Source of the DNA: Sarocladium kiliense
Taxonomy: Eukaryota > Ascomycota > Sordariomycetes > Hypocreales > Sarocladiaceae
NCBI GenBank assembly: GCA_030734395.1
Contig: JAUZTG010000015.1
Coordinates: 647,435-711,434, forward strand
DNA length: 64,000 nt
Reading direction: 5' to 3'
Both the position numbers and the translations under genes were made by a program. The first letter of the stretch is position 1. Each line of letters opens with the position of its first letter. Below the pieces are notes generated by a model. It was not told the origin of the DNA and did no database searches. It was given only the letters and a program-made list of their open reading frames with translations. Positions 23,901 to 35,978 of the stretch are shown here, piece by piece.

Positions 23901-25303
23901 GCCTGCTGACTCTGGGCCAACAACGAAAAGTCCATTGCGAAAGAACAGGATAGAGCCACCGCCTGCTGCAACGGTGTTGATGTCTAGCTGAGGGCAGTTG
24001 ATGTGAATGCCTGCTGTGACTGAGTTGGTGATGTGCTCGAATTGGCCACCAAATCTCGAGACATCAGTAGAAGTGCCACCCTAGCATCCATGTTAGCAAG
24101 TATACGGCCATGAACATAGAAAGCTTGGTGGCGTGAAATCGTACCATGTCAAATCCAATGACTGGTACACCGTCATCCTTCTCGTACGATGTCCTAGAGA
24201 AGCCAACGACACCACCAGCTGGACCAGATAGGATCGCCCTCAAGCCACTGAACTTGCTGTAGCTGACCAAACCTCCATCAGACTGCATAAACTCAATTCT
24301 TGTATGAGTCTCAGCCCCTTGCTTGAAGCCTTTCATGAATCCGTCGATATACTTCTGAGTCTCTGGAGTTAAATAGGCATCGGCTGTAGTGGAATGGGTC
24401 CGGTGGACTAGCTTGATGACAGGGAGCAGGTCGTGTGAGAGCGAGACATGTTCGAAGCCGACAGCAGCTGCGAGCTTTCCGATTATTTTCTCATGTTCTA
24501 GGCCTCAAGTTTAGCTTCTGAAGACAGAGACGCAGTGTGCTCCGGGGATTTCACCTTGGAAGTTATAGCCGTGAATAAGGCATACAGCGATGCTCGTGAA
24601 CCCTTCACTGTATAGTTCTTGTAGTTGAACAGTGACAGCATTTTCGTCTGCATTTCTTAGCCTACTGCATTCTCGTCTTGGGATGAAGTAATTCAAGGTA
24701 TGACTTACCGAGTCTCTTCAGAATGCGAAACACCTCTCCAGTCACGCCTTGCCGCACATCGTCTCCATTGACCCGTTCACTGAACGTGCGCTCCTGAGGG
24801 TCCTCTGCAAAGGCCTCCGGGGTGACTCGCTCATCAATCTCAATGACCTTCTCATACAGCGCTCCAGGTTTCCTGACATTGAGGTCGAAAAGCTTCGGAC
24901 GAGACTGATCACCAATCACACTCAGGTCGCCGAAGCCTTTTGTGATGAGCAGAGCACACTTGCTGCCCTTGCGCTCAAGCAGAGCGTTGGTCGCGACAGT
25001 GGTGCCCATCCGGATCACAGCGACATCAGAGGTATCTAAAGGCTCTCCACGAGGAATGTCATGGCCACGATGGCGGGAGAGAACCCTTCGAATACCCTCA
25101 ATTGTGGCATCCTGGTAGTTAGTTGGATCAACTGAGAGCAGCTTGAAGTAGTGATCCGGCTTTCCAGGAGTAAGTGCCAGAACGTCGGTGAACGTCCCGC
25201 CACGGTCTGTTTTCATGTTAACAAGCCGTCACTTATTCAAGAGGTATGTCCAAAGGGGATTGTCCATACCGATTGCGATAGTGATACCAGCAGCAGAGTG
25301 CAT
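20976..25303 (-). CDS. OXP1: 5-oxoprolinase (ATP-hydrolysing), HyuA-HyuB fusion
   Basis: Seven exons, 25270-25303, 24709-25206, 24555-24647, 24145-24497, 23555-24080, 21833-23497 and 20976-21772, stay in phase for 1,321 residues, the normal size of the eukaryotic fused enzyme. The first exon holds only 11 codons, and the conserved ITIAIDRGGTFTDVLAL crosses its junction. Other hallmarks are the HyuA body (IGFDMGGTSTDVSRFGG, GPESAGAHPGPACY, SFGGAGGQHACDIA) and the HyuB half (ERLDFSCAIF, DVVATNHPIAGGTHLPDI, GGGGYG near the C-terminus). It opens 5-oxo-L-proline to L-glutamate with ATP, the last step of glutathione recycling, and allows use of pyroglutamate as a nitrogen source. The 60-bp intron 21773-21832 has no stop. 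Divergent from an MFS permease across a GATA-rich promoter. Confidence 0.95.
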
Positions 25304-26277
25304 TTTGGAGACCAGGCAGATGCTTTCTCACAGCACGGATCAAGTCAAGTTGAGTCCTGCTCATAAGTACCATAGAAACTAGAGAAACGTATCACATTTA
25401 AAGGGCTTGACTCAGGGCAGCCAGTTTGAACGAGATGGGCATTCGTGTTAAAAGCGATTGAACACATGAGATGAGTCTCCATTTCCCCATATGTCTTCTT
25501 GCATGTAGAGGAAGTCGCTGCCGACAGTCTTTAGACATGCTAACGCTTTCCATTGCCACCAATTTCATCAGATTCTTCACTAGGTGATTCGAAGGTCCGA
25601 GGTCGCTGAGACCAATACTGTTCCCTCGTCCACCGTGACCAGGGTCTGTGCTCCGACCAAGCGGAGAGTCTGACTGACCTTATCGAGGCCAAGCTCCCTT
25701 GGACCCATAAAGCGTCAAGGCATTGTCGTTTGAACTTGCCTTCAACTGCAGCTGTGGATACGATGCGCTTGCTTAGTGCCCCTGTACATGAATAGTCGCT
25801 GTCTGTTCCGACGTTATCAGCCTTCGATGTGGAGTTTTGGCGTCCCATCAGGCGAGTAGGATTGAGTAGCCCTATAAACCCCAGATTCTAATATGTCGGC
25901 GCGCGTCGTTTCGACTTGCCTCTTCATCACTTGATATCGCAAAGGCTCGCAGATAACTACCGCCACTAGCTCCTTGTCTCCTCGTCTCCATCGTGTCTAG
26001 ACTCTTTACCCCAGATAAGACACATGGCGCTGGCATAGTGCAACCTGAGCCAAGCGTACAGCTTGTATCCTGGTACCGAGACTACCCTGGCCTCGACGCA
26101 ACCGCCACAAGATGCATTCAAAAGTGGCTCGTCGTACCCTCTCAACGTGCAGTTATCAATTGTCAACTTCGTCTTCTTTACAAAGCTGCATCATCTTGGT
26201 TCAGATTGCTTCATCCACTTCGGCAAACACTGTGAGAAGGAAACTAAAGACTAGACAGCTCAAACGGCAACGTCTCT
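25304..26277. promoter_or_regulatory. divergent promoter with four HGATAR sites (OXP1 / MFS permease)
   Basis: HGATAR, the binding site of AreA/Nit2-type nitrogen GATA factors, occurs at 25680-25685 (minus strand), 25814-25819 (minus), 25951-25956 (plus) and 26013-26018 (plus). Four sites in about 340 bp are more than expected by chance. Nitrogen control is inferred. Confidence 0.5.
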
Positions 26278-28059
26278 ATGATGGCACCCGACGATGTCTC
26301 GCGTGTTGAGGCCACCGCCGCAGACAGCCCTGCCGAGCAGAGCCCTGTCAATGAGAAGGTCTTCCCAGATGACAAAGTCTCCCAGTTCGTTGTCGCTCAC
26401 CAGCACTTACCGCCAATGACTCCGGAGATCGAGAAGACAATCAAGAAGAAAATTGATGCCTGGATGATTCCGCTGGTAAGTTCACCGATCTACGATAATA
26501 TACATGCAACTCATCTCTGTCTGGCCGTCCAGTTACTCTTTACAACCACCCTAGCAGCCGTCGACAAAGTTCAACTCTCTACGGCTGCCTTGTATGACTT
26601 CCGTGAGGACAACAATCTCAGTGGTGATCAATTCGCCTGGCTTGGAAGTGTCTTATCGGTTGGAGTGAGTGACATCTTTCTTAAAACCTCGCTCGTGATG
26701 TTGAAATATGCTGACCTGTCCCTTGCAGCAACTCGCCGGCTTGTTTCTCGTCCCTTACGTTATTCAACGACTACCTCCTGGCAGACTGTTATGCTATGGA
26801 AGTTTGTGCTGGTCTTCATTGACTCTCTTATACGCGGCATGTAACAATTTCGGGGCTTTCATGGCATTGAGAGCTCTCCTTGGCTTTGTCGAGAGCATTA
26901 TCTTCCCGTGCTTGACTATGCTCGTTCAGTCCTTCTACAAGAAGTCCGAGCAGCCTCCGCGAAACGCAAGTATGTACAAATCCGAGACAGGCTTCGAGAA
27001 TCACCACCAAAAGACTCTGCTTACTCCAATACAGTTGTGTTCGCGTACTTTTCCTCCGTCTTCAATGGTTTCTTTTCCTGGATCGTCGGTCGCATCCCTG
27101 AGAGTGCCACTCTCGCCCGTTGGCAATATCTTTATCTTCTTACAGGGACCATCAACATCTGCTACTCTATTTTCCTGTTCTTCTTCTTACCAGACAACCC
27201 CATGAACGCCCGCTTCTTGAAAGAGGATGAGAAGTATTATGCTACACAGCGCCTGGCAGAAAACAGAACTGGTATTGCGGGTACGGATTCTTCCTGGAAA
27301 TGGAATCAGGCCTGGGAAGCTCTTCTCGACGTCAAGGTTTGGCTCGTGTTCTTCTTCAACATCGCCATCAATATCCCGAATGGAGGGCTTCTTACCTTCG
27401 GTTCTATCATTATTCAGAATCTTGGATTCAATGCTCTCGAGTCGAGTCTGTTGACTATGCCTTTTGGCGTTTTCGCCACTTGCAGCGCATGGGCCTTCAG
27501 TTTCATTGCTGCTAGATGGACCAACAGAAGAACAGTTGTGGCGGCAATCGCACTCCTCTGCCCTCTCCTCGGGACAGGCTTGGTCTACGGCGTCTCTCGA
27601 TCTGTTGTTCCTGTGCAGATGTTTGGGCTGTATCTTATGTACCTTTACTGGCGTAAGTTCAAGTGCTCCCTATCCCGATTCTCAGTTTTAACACACTAAC
27701 TTTTCTCAGCTCCGTACATCGTCTTCGTCTCACTTCCGCAAGCAAACACCGCTGGACGTACGAAGAAGGCCGTCACTTTCGCCATCGTCAACATTGGATA
27801 TACTGTGGGCAACCTGATTGGCCCTCAGACGTTCCGGGCGAACCAGGCGCCCCAATACACAGGCGGTGTCATCGCTATGATGTGCTGTTTCTGCGTGTGT
27901 ATCCTCTTGGCCTTCACGTACCTCGCTGTGTCTGTATTCGAGAACAGGCGCCGTGACCGGACATATGGAAAGCCGGAGGCTGTTCGTGAGGGCACAGGCG
28001 AGGGTCTTGGAGATCTGACTGATAAGCAGCAGAAGGAGTCATTCAGGTATATGCACTAG
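26278..28059 (+). CDS. MFS permease of the allantoate/nicotinate (Dal5/Tna1, ACS) family
   Basis: Five exons, 26278-26475, 26533-26664, 26729-26969, 27035-27652 and 27710-28059, give 512 residues with about 12 hydrophobic segments. Family signs are the N-terminal KKKIDAWMIPL before TM1, LSGDQFAWLGS, FVESIIFPCLTML in TM4, WWxx-type DSSWKWNQAWEALLDVKVW in the central loop, and FAIVNIGYTVGNLIGPQTFR in the C-terminal half. Dal5-type carriers are proton symporters for ureidosuccinate, allantoate, dipeptides, nicotinate and related anions. The substrate cannot be read from sequence. Its position between 5-oxoprolinase and an amine oxidase suggests an organic nitrogen compound. Introns are 57-65 bp. 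Confidence 0.9.
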
Positions 28060-28330
28060 ATTTCTCGGAGGTTGTATTCTTCAGGGAATGGTAGCCTCTT
28101 GTTAGCTTGAATCTAGCATATCTATGTTGCGCATACTAGAGATACAGGCGCGTTTCTCATTTGAGTTGTTCGACACCGGCGCCCCTGCTTTATGAGGCAA
28201 TCCAGGCAATCTTGCATTATGCGACTGTACTTTCCTTTCGCATAACAAGATTGTCAATGACAGTATGAACTGCTTAAATATAGGGGCCAAACTACATTGT
28301 TTTCTTATGAGCCTAGGGACATGACAAGTT

Positions 28331-29634
28331 CTACAGTTTCGGCTTCAAGGAGGCGGCTTCTGCTCCCAAGTCATACAGCTTTCCCACTCGCCAACTGATG
28401 TCTTCCTCGCCTTGAGCAGGTGTTTTCCACGCCCATCTCTTCTCAAACTGTCTCTGTTCCTCAATAACTGTTTGGATCCATTTTCCAGCAACGGGAAACA
28501 TCTTGAAGCCATGTCCAGAGTCTCCACTAGCAACAATGACTCCTCGCTTTCCAGGCACAAAGTCGATCACATAGTCCGAATCTCGCGTATCCGCCACCCA
28601 GCACATCTTCTTGTGAACAAACGGCCTCTCCGCCAGTGCAGGCAGGGTTTCGCGAAGTAGGTTCCGCATTGCCTCTTCGTCATGCTTTGGTATGTACGAC
28701 GAGTCGGCAGGTGGCAAGGATACTTTCGAGCCTGCGTAGTTGGTGATCCCAGCGCCTGAGGGACACAGCTTGAGAAGATGTGTTCTCGGGTCAGGTTCAA
28801 AGAAGAAGCCCAAGTCACGCGCGTAGGTCACAGGGATATTGCGTAATCGTGCGGCTTCCGCGGGCGTCAATTGAACGTGGGCAACACTCCAGGCTTTGGC
28901 GGTAATCTGGTCACGCAGGCTGGGGATCAATCTCGCGGCTGCGGCCCCAAGAGTGACAACGATGTTGTCCGCTTGCAGTGATCGACCAGACTCCGTAACT
29001 ACACCAGTGCATCGGTCTCCTTGCCATGAGAGCTCTTCGACGCCATCGCCCAGAACAAACTTGACCTTGAGCTCACAGCAGGCTGCATAAGTAGCATGAA
29101 GAGCATCGCCAGCGTGTGCATAGCCCGCCAAACGGTTGAAATACCCTTGCCACGGCATAGGTCCATCAAATGCAGGAGCTACAGCCCGGATATCATCGCG
29201 ACTGTTGATGGGCGTGATCTTCCCTTTCCAGGCGGGGTGTTTAGATATGGAAGAGAGAGACTTCGCCAATGTTCTTTTCGCCTTCTCGGGAGCCTTGGGC
29301 GAGTTTGCAAGCAAGTATCCGACTTGGTGATAATAAGGCGAAAACAGAGGGTTTTCTTGCCACTCTTTGATAGCTCCCTGATGCAACGTCAGCACATGCC
29401 TGTGACGTAGTTTTGTGTCTGTCTTCATACCAAAGCTAACTCGGCATACCACGGATCCTCGTACTCTGCGCGGATGATTTTGTTAAGATCATTGCCTGCA
29501 GACTCTGATGATGGCAAGTATTCGCTTTTATCGATGACAGTGATGTCTGTATAGCCTGACTTGGCCAGGTGGTACGCTGTTGAAAGACCGAATGTCCCGC
29601 CTCCCACAATGACGATGCGACTAGAGGACGCCAT
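28331..29634 (-). CDS. FAD-dependent amine oxidase, sarcosine/fructosyl-amino acid/saccharopine oxidase family
   Basis: Two exons, 29431-29634 and 28331-29377 (intron 53 bp), give 416 residues. The dinucleotide-binding motif VGGGTFGLSTAYHLA is at residues 9-23, followed by NDLNKIIRAEY and a C-terminal KKMCWVADTRDSDYVID segment whose Cys matches the covalent-FAD cysteine of monomeric sarcosine oxidase relatives. GDSGHGFKMFPVAGKWIQ is also typical. These flavoenzymes oxidise N-substituted amino acids (sarcosine, pipecolate, saccharopine, Amadori products), releasing H2O2. The C-terminus KPKL is close to a PTS1 (PKL), so peroxisomal location is possible. The exact substrate is unresolved. It is divergent from the Zn2Cys6 gene and convergent with the permease. 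Confidence 0.87.
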
Positions 29635-30272
29635 GTTAAACGAAGCGGTCCGGCAACGATTAGCTTCGATGTGTTTATTCAGACAAAATCATTTGATTCT
29701 GGACCCTTTCAGGTGCTTCCCAAGTCGGGTGGACTATGGATGCTGCTCAAATACGAGCTGGTTGTGCCGAAGAACGGACGGCTTGAGCAACCGAGATCGA
29801 GGAGACCCATGCTTGAGGTGGGCCCCTAACGTCGACCTGCATCAAATGGCAAATCTAGGCGACGATTCGGAGACTGAGGGCCGCTTGGGTCCGATAGAGG
29901 CATGATGGAGGAGACAACTGCCAAGATGGAGTTGGCGGGGAAATGGGCTTTAGCTGCATCCCCGACAACGCTTGAAACTCTCTGATACATGCATATCGCC
30001 AGATGCTGAGTGACCCCGGCTTTCTGGTGATAAGGCCTCCCCACACATGACTCGCTTCTTCGCCTCGTGCTGAGTTGGACTACCTCAAGGCTCCTCAGCT
30101 GATTGTCTCGTCACGATATCCGCTTTGGCTCTGCACCTTGCTCGGCTCTTCTTTCCCCGGCCTGCATCGTCCAAAGGAAGCCCTTGACTTGCGGCCCTTT
30201 TGATCCCTGACGGATTCACGTTCTAGTAAGAGAGTGGAAACGACACAACTAAGATCCTCCGGGAAGAGTATC
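29635..30272. promoter_or_regulatory. divergent promoter oxidase / Zn2Cys6 regulator
   Basis: Non-coding spacer with two HGATAR sites on the plus strand (29892-29897 cgatag, 30028-30033 tgataa). A divergent regulator-enzyme pair is a common layout for pathway-specific control. Confidence 0.45.
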
Positions 30273-32131
30273 ATGGGGCAAAGAGCTCGGAAGCGGTCCG
30301 ACATTCGGACGAGAACAGGATGTCACAAGTGCCGATTGCGGCGCGTCAAGTGTCCAGGTCAGTGACTCTGCCGCCCTCATGAATGCATTTAAGAAATTCC
30401 CATCGATCCATCGTCACATATTCCTATATGGAGTCTCCTTTGTCTTCTTCACAAGAGACAGAACTAGAGCACTCAGGCTAATTGTGAATCTTGGTGGACA
30501 TTAGAGCAGAAGCCCGCATGTGCTCCTTGTCTGAAGCTGGGATTTGACTGTGCATATGATCTAAAGCTGAGATGGCATTCCACACCCCTCTTCGAGGTCG
30601 ATACGGTCGACATCGCCCTGCTGCCTATCGCGCATACGGAAAGCTGGATGTTTCTGTCTTCGTTTCAAGGCGACTATAAGTCTCAGGCGACATCATATCC
30701 TCTGTCTGACTCAGACTCTGATGCCGAGGCTGAATACTCGGAGAGCTGTTTAGAGAGGGCCGTGGAGCCTCGCTCTGCAACCAATGCTGTGGCACCATCC
30801 AGAGGAACAATGGATCTGCAGGCTGATCATCCTTCATCTTGGGCTGATCTGGACACCGGCTTCGATTCCCTTCCGCTTCTGGCAAGGCTGCGTCTCTCCG
30901 CAGACGAATCGTATCTCTGGGAATACTTCCATGATGCTATTGCTCCTGCATGTGTCTTGAATCCTGCTCAGAATCCCTATCAGGACGTCATCTTGCGTAT
31001 AGCGGCATCTACTGGCAATACGTCGCCCCTATTCCTAAGCATCATGGCGATATCCTCTAGTCAATTGCATATACTAGGAGGCAAACGATTCTATGTTCCC
31101 TCTTGCACATACAGACAGAAGGCACTGCATAGCCTCCGAGCACAGACTCGAAAGATCGGGGGAGATGTAAGAGATCAGTCATTGGAGGCTCAGGTCATAG
31201 CCACAGTGATGGCCATGGTTTTTCTGGATGTAGGTCGGCGCCCTTCTTCGGACCAGAGCGTCCAGAACTGATGAAAAGTCAGATCCTCAGTGACTGCTCA
31301 GAGTCCTGGGTCGTACATTCGAACTTTGCGAGGTCCCAAATTTGCAAAATACGGAAAGAAACGAAGTCACTTGACCCGGACCTTTACTCTCTCTTAGACT
31401 TTGTAGGCGGCTACATCGTGGCGCACGAAGTCTATGCCCATACTGCTTGGGAAGCTGGAACATCACACGTGTCCAACGATCCTGTGACATTGATGTGCGA
31501 CGACTCGAACCTTCAGACGCTCACTGGATGTAGCACAGGCTTCTTCCAGATCCTATCCGACATTAACACCCTGGTTGCACAGTATGCCGAGTCGTCGAAA
31601 CGAACTTATGCAGATCCGCAGGCATTGGCTGATCTAGATGACCGCCGTCGCGCTCTGGAAAGGCAGCTTCACAGTTTCGCACTTGATCACAGGGCCTCTG
31701 ACGAAGCTGGACAGGGTTCGGCTGCTGAAGGTTCAGAAAGTGCTTTGGCACTGAACATCAAGAGGCTCACTGGCCTGTTACATATGCGTGCCCGGATCGA
31801 CCATCTTGGCCCAGACGATTCCTGTGTTTCCGAACTCGCCTCCCGCATCCTCAGTCTCATAGAACGCGTCCCAATCCGGTCTAACATCATTCTATGGCCG
31901 CTATTCATGGTAGCGACACTGGGTATCGGACCAGACTGCGATGAACAAAGGCTGTTCATATTGCAGAGGCTTAACAGTCTGCAACGCCAACGGCAGATGC
32001 GTTATATTAAGAAAGCTCGCCGCATTATCATAGGTGTATGGAAGCTGCGCGATGCAGGCGATGCGAATATGAGGACGGGATGGGGCATCCTGAAAGCGGT
32101 CACAAGGCAGGAGAGGATCAGCTTGCTCTGA
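30273..32131 (+). CDS. Zn2Cys6 transcription factor with fungal-specific regulatory domain
   Basis: Three exons, 30273-30357, 30505-31229 and 31283-32131 (introns 147 and 53 bp), give 552 residues. The binuclear zinc cluster spans the first junction: CHKCRLRRVKC from exon 1, then KPACAPCLKLGFDCAYD from exon 2, giving the six Cys in CX2CX6C...CX2CX6C spacing. A basic leader (MGQRARKRSDIRTRTG) precedes it. The rest matches the fungal-specific TF region (PLFLSIMAISSSQLHIL, QVIATVMAMVFLDILSDCSESWVVH across junction 2). An acidic Ser/Asp patch follows the zinc cluster. It is divergent from the FAD oxidase and so probably regulates it and the neighbouring permease and 5-oxoprolinase. That link is inference. 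Confidence 0.88.
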
Positions 32132-32502
32132 AAGGCTGTACTTGCAAGCAAAGTGAACCTTGAACCTTGGAGTCTTTGTACAGATGAGAGATTCCCATTC
32201 TCGCACCTCCCACGATGCCCCTGGTCCGCTAGCTGTACTTGAGTAATAGTTGGCGATTCTTGTATGCCTCGCGACCCCGTTTAATCTAAGAAAGTAGGGA
32301 TTTGTCATGAAATAAGGCGGCTGCTTCAGTGATTCGGACAAGGGCGAAGTTCTCGAACAGTTTCGGTCCTTCAAATTGGAGTCCCCTAAGGTTGCTTAAT
32401 TCGTGCTCCTGTCCACAGCATATTTGCGCTCATATCAACTACCTCGAATACCACGACTGAATCGAGTTCCAGATCCCAAAGAACAAGAAAGCACATTTGG
32501 AT
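32132..32502. other. convergent 3' regions (Zn2Cys6 gene / AIM24)
   Basis: No gene seen. Confidence 0.35.
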
Positions 32503-33471
32503 CTAGCCACTGCCGCCAGCCCTGGACCGGATGAAAGCGTCAAACTCATCCATGTTGCGAGTTTGCACGTAGACAGAACCAGGTCCAGTGAAGCGACATA
32601 CAAGGCCCTCGCCGGTCTTGAGACCGCTCATAGCACCGCCGCCTGCTTTCTCAATCCTGTAATCGCAGCTCCAGGCAACGAGATGGCCATTGTCAACAAT
32701 GTGCTGCTCACCGGGTTGGAGCTACAGATGTACGAGTCAGCAAGACAGTTGATTGGGAAGCACAGCAGCAAAGTGGCCATCGTGGAGATGCAAAAAAGAA
32801 GCACAGGGGATGTAAGGAGGGGAAGCACTTACATCGAGACGATCAACAGCGCCGAAGCTTGTCAACCACATGATACCTTGTCCTCCAACACGATACACAA
32901 ACAAGTCTTCTCCTGAGAACAATGCCTTGCCCAGGCCTTGGGTTTTATTCTCCTTCGTCACATCGGTAGTGCAGGCCAGGAAAGCATCCTTGCCAATCGT
33001 CCAACCCTGGCGACCGTCAAGGTGCAGCGTGATGATATCACCAAAAAGTGTCGGACCAAGCGCAACCTTTCCCGGGCCTGCGTAGGTCGACTCGGACATG
33101 GCACTGCCAGTCATGAGTTTCTTCATGGAGAACTTGACCTTGCCTGCGATCTGGATGGTTCCGGACATGTGAATCATCGCGCCTGACTTTGAGCGCACGG
33201 AGGCGCCTGGCTGCAATGCCACAGTGAGCACGGCATTGGTATCTCTGTGTGTGACGCTGTAAGTGCCGCCTGGGAATGATCCGCTGTCGGACGGATGTTG
33301 CTGAGGCCCGCCAGCTGGAGGTCCCTGTTGGTGACTGAGCTGCTGTTGATGCTGCTGCGGCGGCGGTGGGGGATACTGTTGCGACTGGTACTGTTGAGGA
33401 TGTGGTGATTGACCTGGGTGGCCTGGAGGGGGAGGATATTGCTGTTGTGGGGGTTGACCTTGGTACGACAT
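32503..33471 (-). CDS. AIM24: AIM24-family protein (DUF124/TIGR00266)
   Basis: Two exons, 32833-33471 and 32503-32721 (intron 111 bp), give 285 residues. The first 70 residues are Gln/Pro/His-rich and disordered. The beta-rich AIM24 domain follows: SVRSKSGAMIHMSGTIQ, GGQGIMWLTSFGAVDRLDL, then after the junction GEQHIVDNGHLVAWSCDY and the closing GPGSVYVQTRNMDEF. The TIGR00266 family includes yeast Aim24, linked to MICOS stability and mitochondrial biogenesis. This N-terminus looks non-mitochondrial and resembles the cytosolic Gln/Pro-rich fungal paralogues, so the mitochondrial role should not be assumed. Confidence 0.87.
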
Positions 33472-35978
33472 CGCGATGTTTCTTGGCCCGCTGAAGATGA
33501 ATGGGGTTTTGATTGGCTATGCGTCAATGAACTGCTGAAGTCTTGGCTCTGGTGAATCTTGGCCTTTATCTATTTTCTTTTTATTTTCTCGCGACGCCTG
33601 AAGGTGTTTAAGAAGCGACCATGATCTACATAGGCAGTACTGCGCCTCCGTGCGGCTGACTTGAGAACGGCTGGAACCTCTCGCACGTGTCTGGCGAGCA
33701 ATTCGCCAGATGGCCCAATGAAAACGACTCTGACGTTCCTGGAGGAGACCAGTCTATTCAGCTACGGCCCAAAGTTCCTACGACATCAACCTCTGGGGGT
33801 CTCGCATTATGCTCAAATCTGCCTGTGGCGGGCATACTTACTCCGCAATCGTCTTAGCAGGGCTGACATAGACTAGCTAGCGAACTCAAAGAAGAGCCTG
33901 AGGGGGTGGCGCAGGCCATGATTATCACGGCGGCCTCTAAACTAATCTATCCTTGGATCGCTCTGGAGCAGATGATGCCTAAATTATTGAGCCTGACGGC
34001 AGCTAGGGCTGAGTTCCTTGCGATAGGGTGATCTGAGTGCTGGTGAGGTCAGGGCATCCTGCGCGAGCTGACTTGTCCTTGGTCCTATACTTGCAGTCTT
34101 AGAGAAATCTGCAGATCCTTTCTATTGCGGCAAACATCATGACATAGCACGGAGGAGTTCCGACTCGAGGGCTTGACTATCCGGCATGACGACAATGAAC
34201 AACCGATGCCCGAGCAAGGACACGAACTGGGGCGACGTGAAAAAAGCACAAGTATGACACGAGGATCTCCAAGAAGAGCAACAGTAATGAGTGTACGGTT
34301 AATATCCAGAACAATTGGATGTCGAAGGATGTTCCTCGGGAATACTCAGGACGAGGGTCCCTGTGAGGCATCGCACTTCGATGCCACGGACTGATAGAGC
34401 GAATTGAACAATCTCGGAAGTATAAGATGACGGAATATCAAATGAGCTGCCTTCGCCAACAACAGGCGGAAAGGAAACCTCCATATGCGTTGAGATGTAG
34501 CCGGCTGGGAGCATTTCGACAGGTATAGCTCGCAGAGTAATCGGATCTCGCCCATTGCCGCAATACCGCTTTCGCGACGGCAAGCAGAAATTACTACCCT
34601 TGTTTTTACTTTCACTACTTGTCTTGGTTTAGTCTATTCCTCATAACCAGCTGATTTGAGCTCTTTCTGCAACTCCCGCACGTGACACTTAGTGATATCG
34701 GAATTTGAGTTAAGCCGAGCCGAACTAAAAGTTGGCCAGCGACTGTAGCACAGATGTGGCTAGCGCCTTGCGCGGTGGCACCCAGAGAAACTTGACGGAC
34801 AAAGAGAACTGTGGCCTGAGGCAGAGATGAACGAGTCGGTGGAGGGAATGGCGACCCAGGCAACGGTGGGTCGCCAGTGCTGGACCCTGCTGGATCCCAC
34901 CCCAGACTCAGTCAAGCCCGCCCCACTTATTTGCTCACAGCTCGCCGTCCCAGTCAGTGTCTCGCGATTGGTCGAGCCAGGTCGACACTCTAAGTCTCCA
35001 CAGCCAGTGAGCTAAGCTTGGACCGAACGGCTGTGGGGCGCGTATCGCGGATACCCGGAAGAGACCAGCCTCCCATTAAGAATTGAGGTGGCGTGACTGC
35101 GGAGGCACTAACGGACCCAGAGTTCTCGTCAAGTCCTTCCGCACAATTGTGAGAGAAGCTGCAAGTACCCGCCAGTGCTGTTGCTGCTGACTCTCGGTCT
35201 CGGAGTGGCCTTTGCCTTCCTCGTTCTCGTCTTGCCGTGTAGTCCAGTACGGTGCAGCCAGCAAGCAGCCTCACTCACCCTTGACTGGCCGGGACAGGAC
35301 TGGACCGGACTGGCAGAGCAGACCGGTCTGCTCCACGCCCAAGGACCATCCGTCGCCCCATTCGCCCACTCCTCGGTTGGTGCGCTGCACTGCACTGCAC
35401 TGTGCTGCACGCGATTGACTCTCGTTTCGTCCTTCTCACTCGCTCTCACACACTCCCTCTCTCTCGCCTTGTCGCCCACCACCTGCTGCTTGCTTCCCTT
35501 TTTACTCTTCCTTCCCCTTCCCTCCTCCTTCTCTTCTCTTCTTACCTCTTCCTCTTCCCTTATCTCCATCCTCCCTCTCACACTTGGTCTGCCACTTTGT
35601 TCCATCAATTGATCCATCTCAAGCATCCTTTTCTCTCATCCATTGGGCTGCTTACCTCATCCTTCGTTACCCTCTCAACGCGTCTCTCGTCCTCGCTGCC
35701 ATCTTACACGCGAGCCATCCACCACTTACACCCCATTCTCGCGCCGGCTCACACACTTCACCTACGCCAAACCACCACCAACCTCAAAGCGCCAACCCTC
35801 ACAGCGTCCGGTTTATTACAACTCACAAGATTTTATTCATCTAGTCTCGTGTTGTTATTTCTGGGTTTGTGGTTCTTTTGACTTCTAACCTACACAGCGT
35901 TCTTTCAGCCAACCTACTGGTCTCACTATCACTACCAGCTGCCACTTGCCTCCCACATAGGCCTATCTACTCTTCGTC
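33472..35978. other. long intergenic region with pyrimidine-rich leader
   Basis: About 2.5 kb without a supportable gene. The first 1.6 kb shows only short frames. From about 35440 to 35640 the plus strand is strongly pyrimidine-rich (ctc/ttc runs), preceded by a short ctgca-type repeat near 35388-35410. This fits the core promoter and a long 5' leader of the gene at 35979. Open frames across the tract are low-complexity Leu/Ser products of the bias. Confidence 0.5.

Noticed and set aside
35402..35881. 159-codon plus-strand frame in the leader
   Set aside because: Leu/Ser-rich translation of a CT-biased tract, with no motif; fits promoter/leader sequence better.
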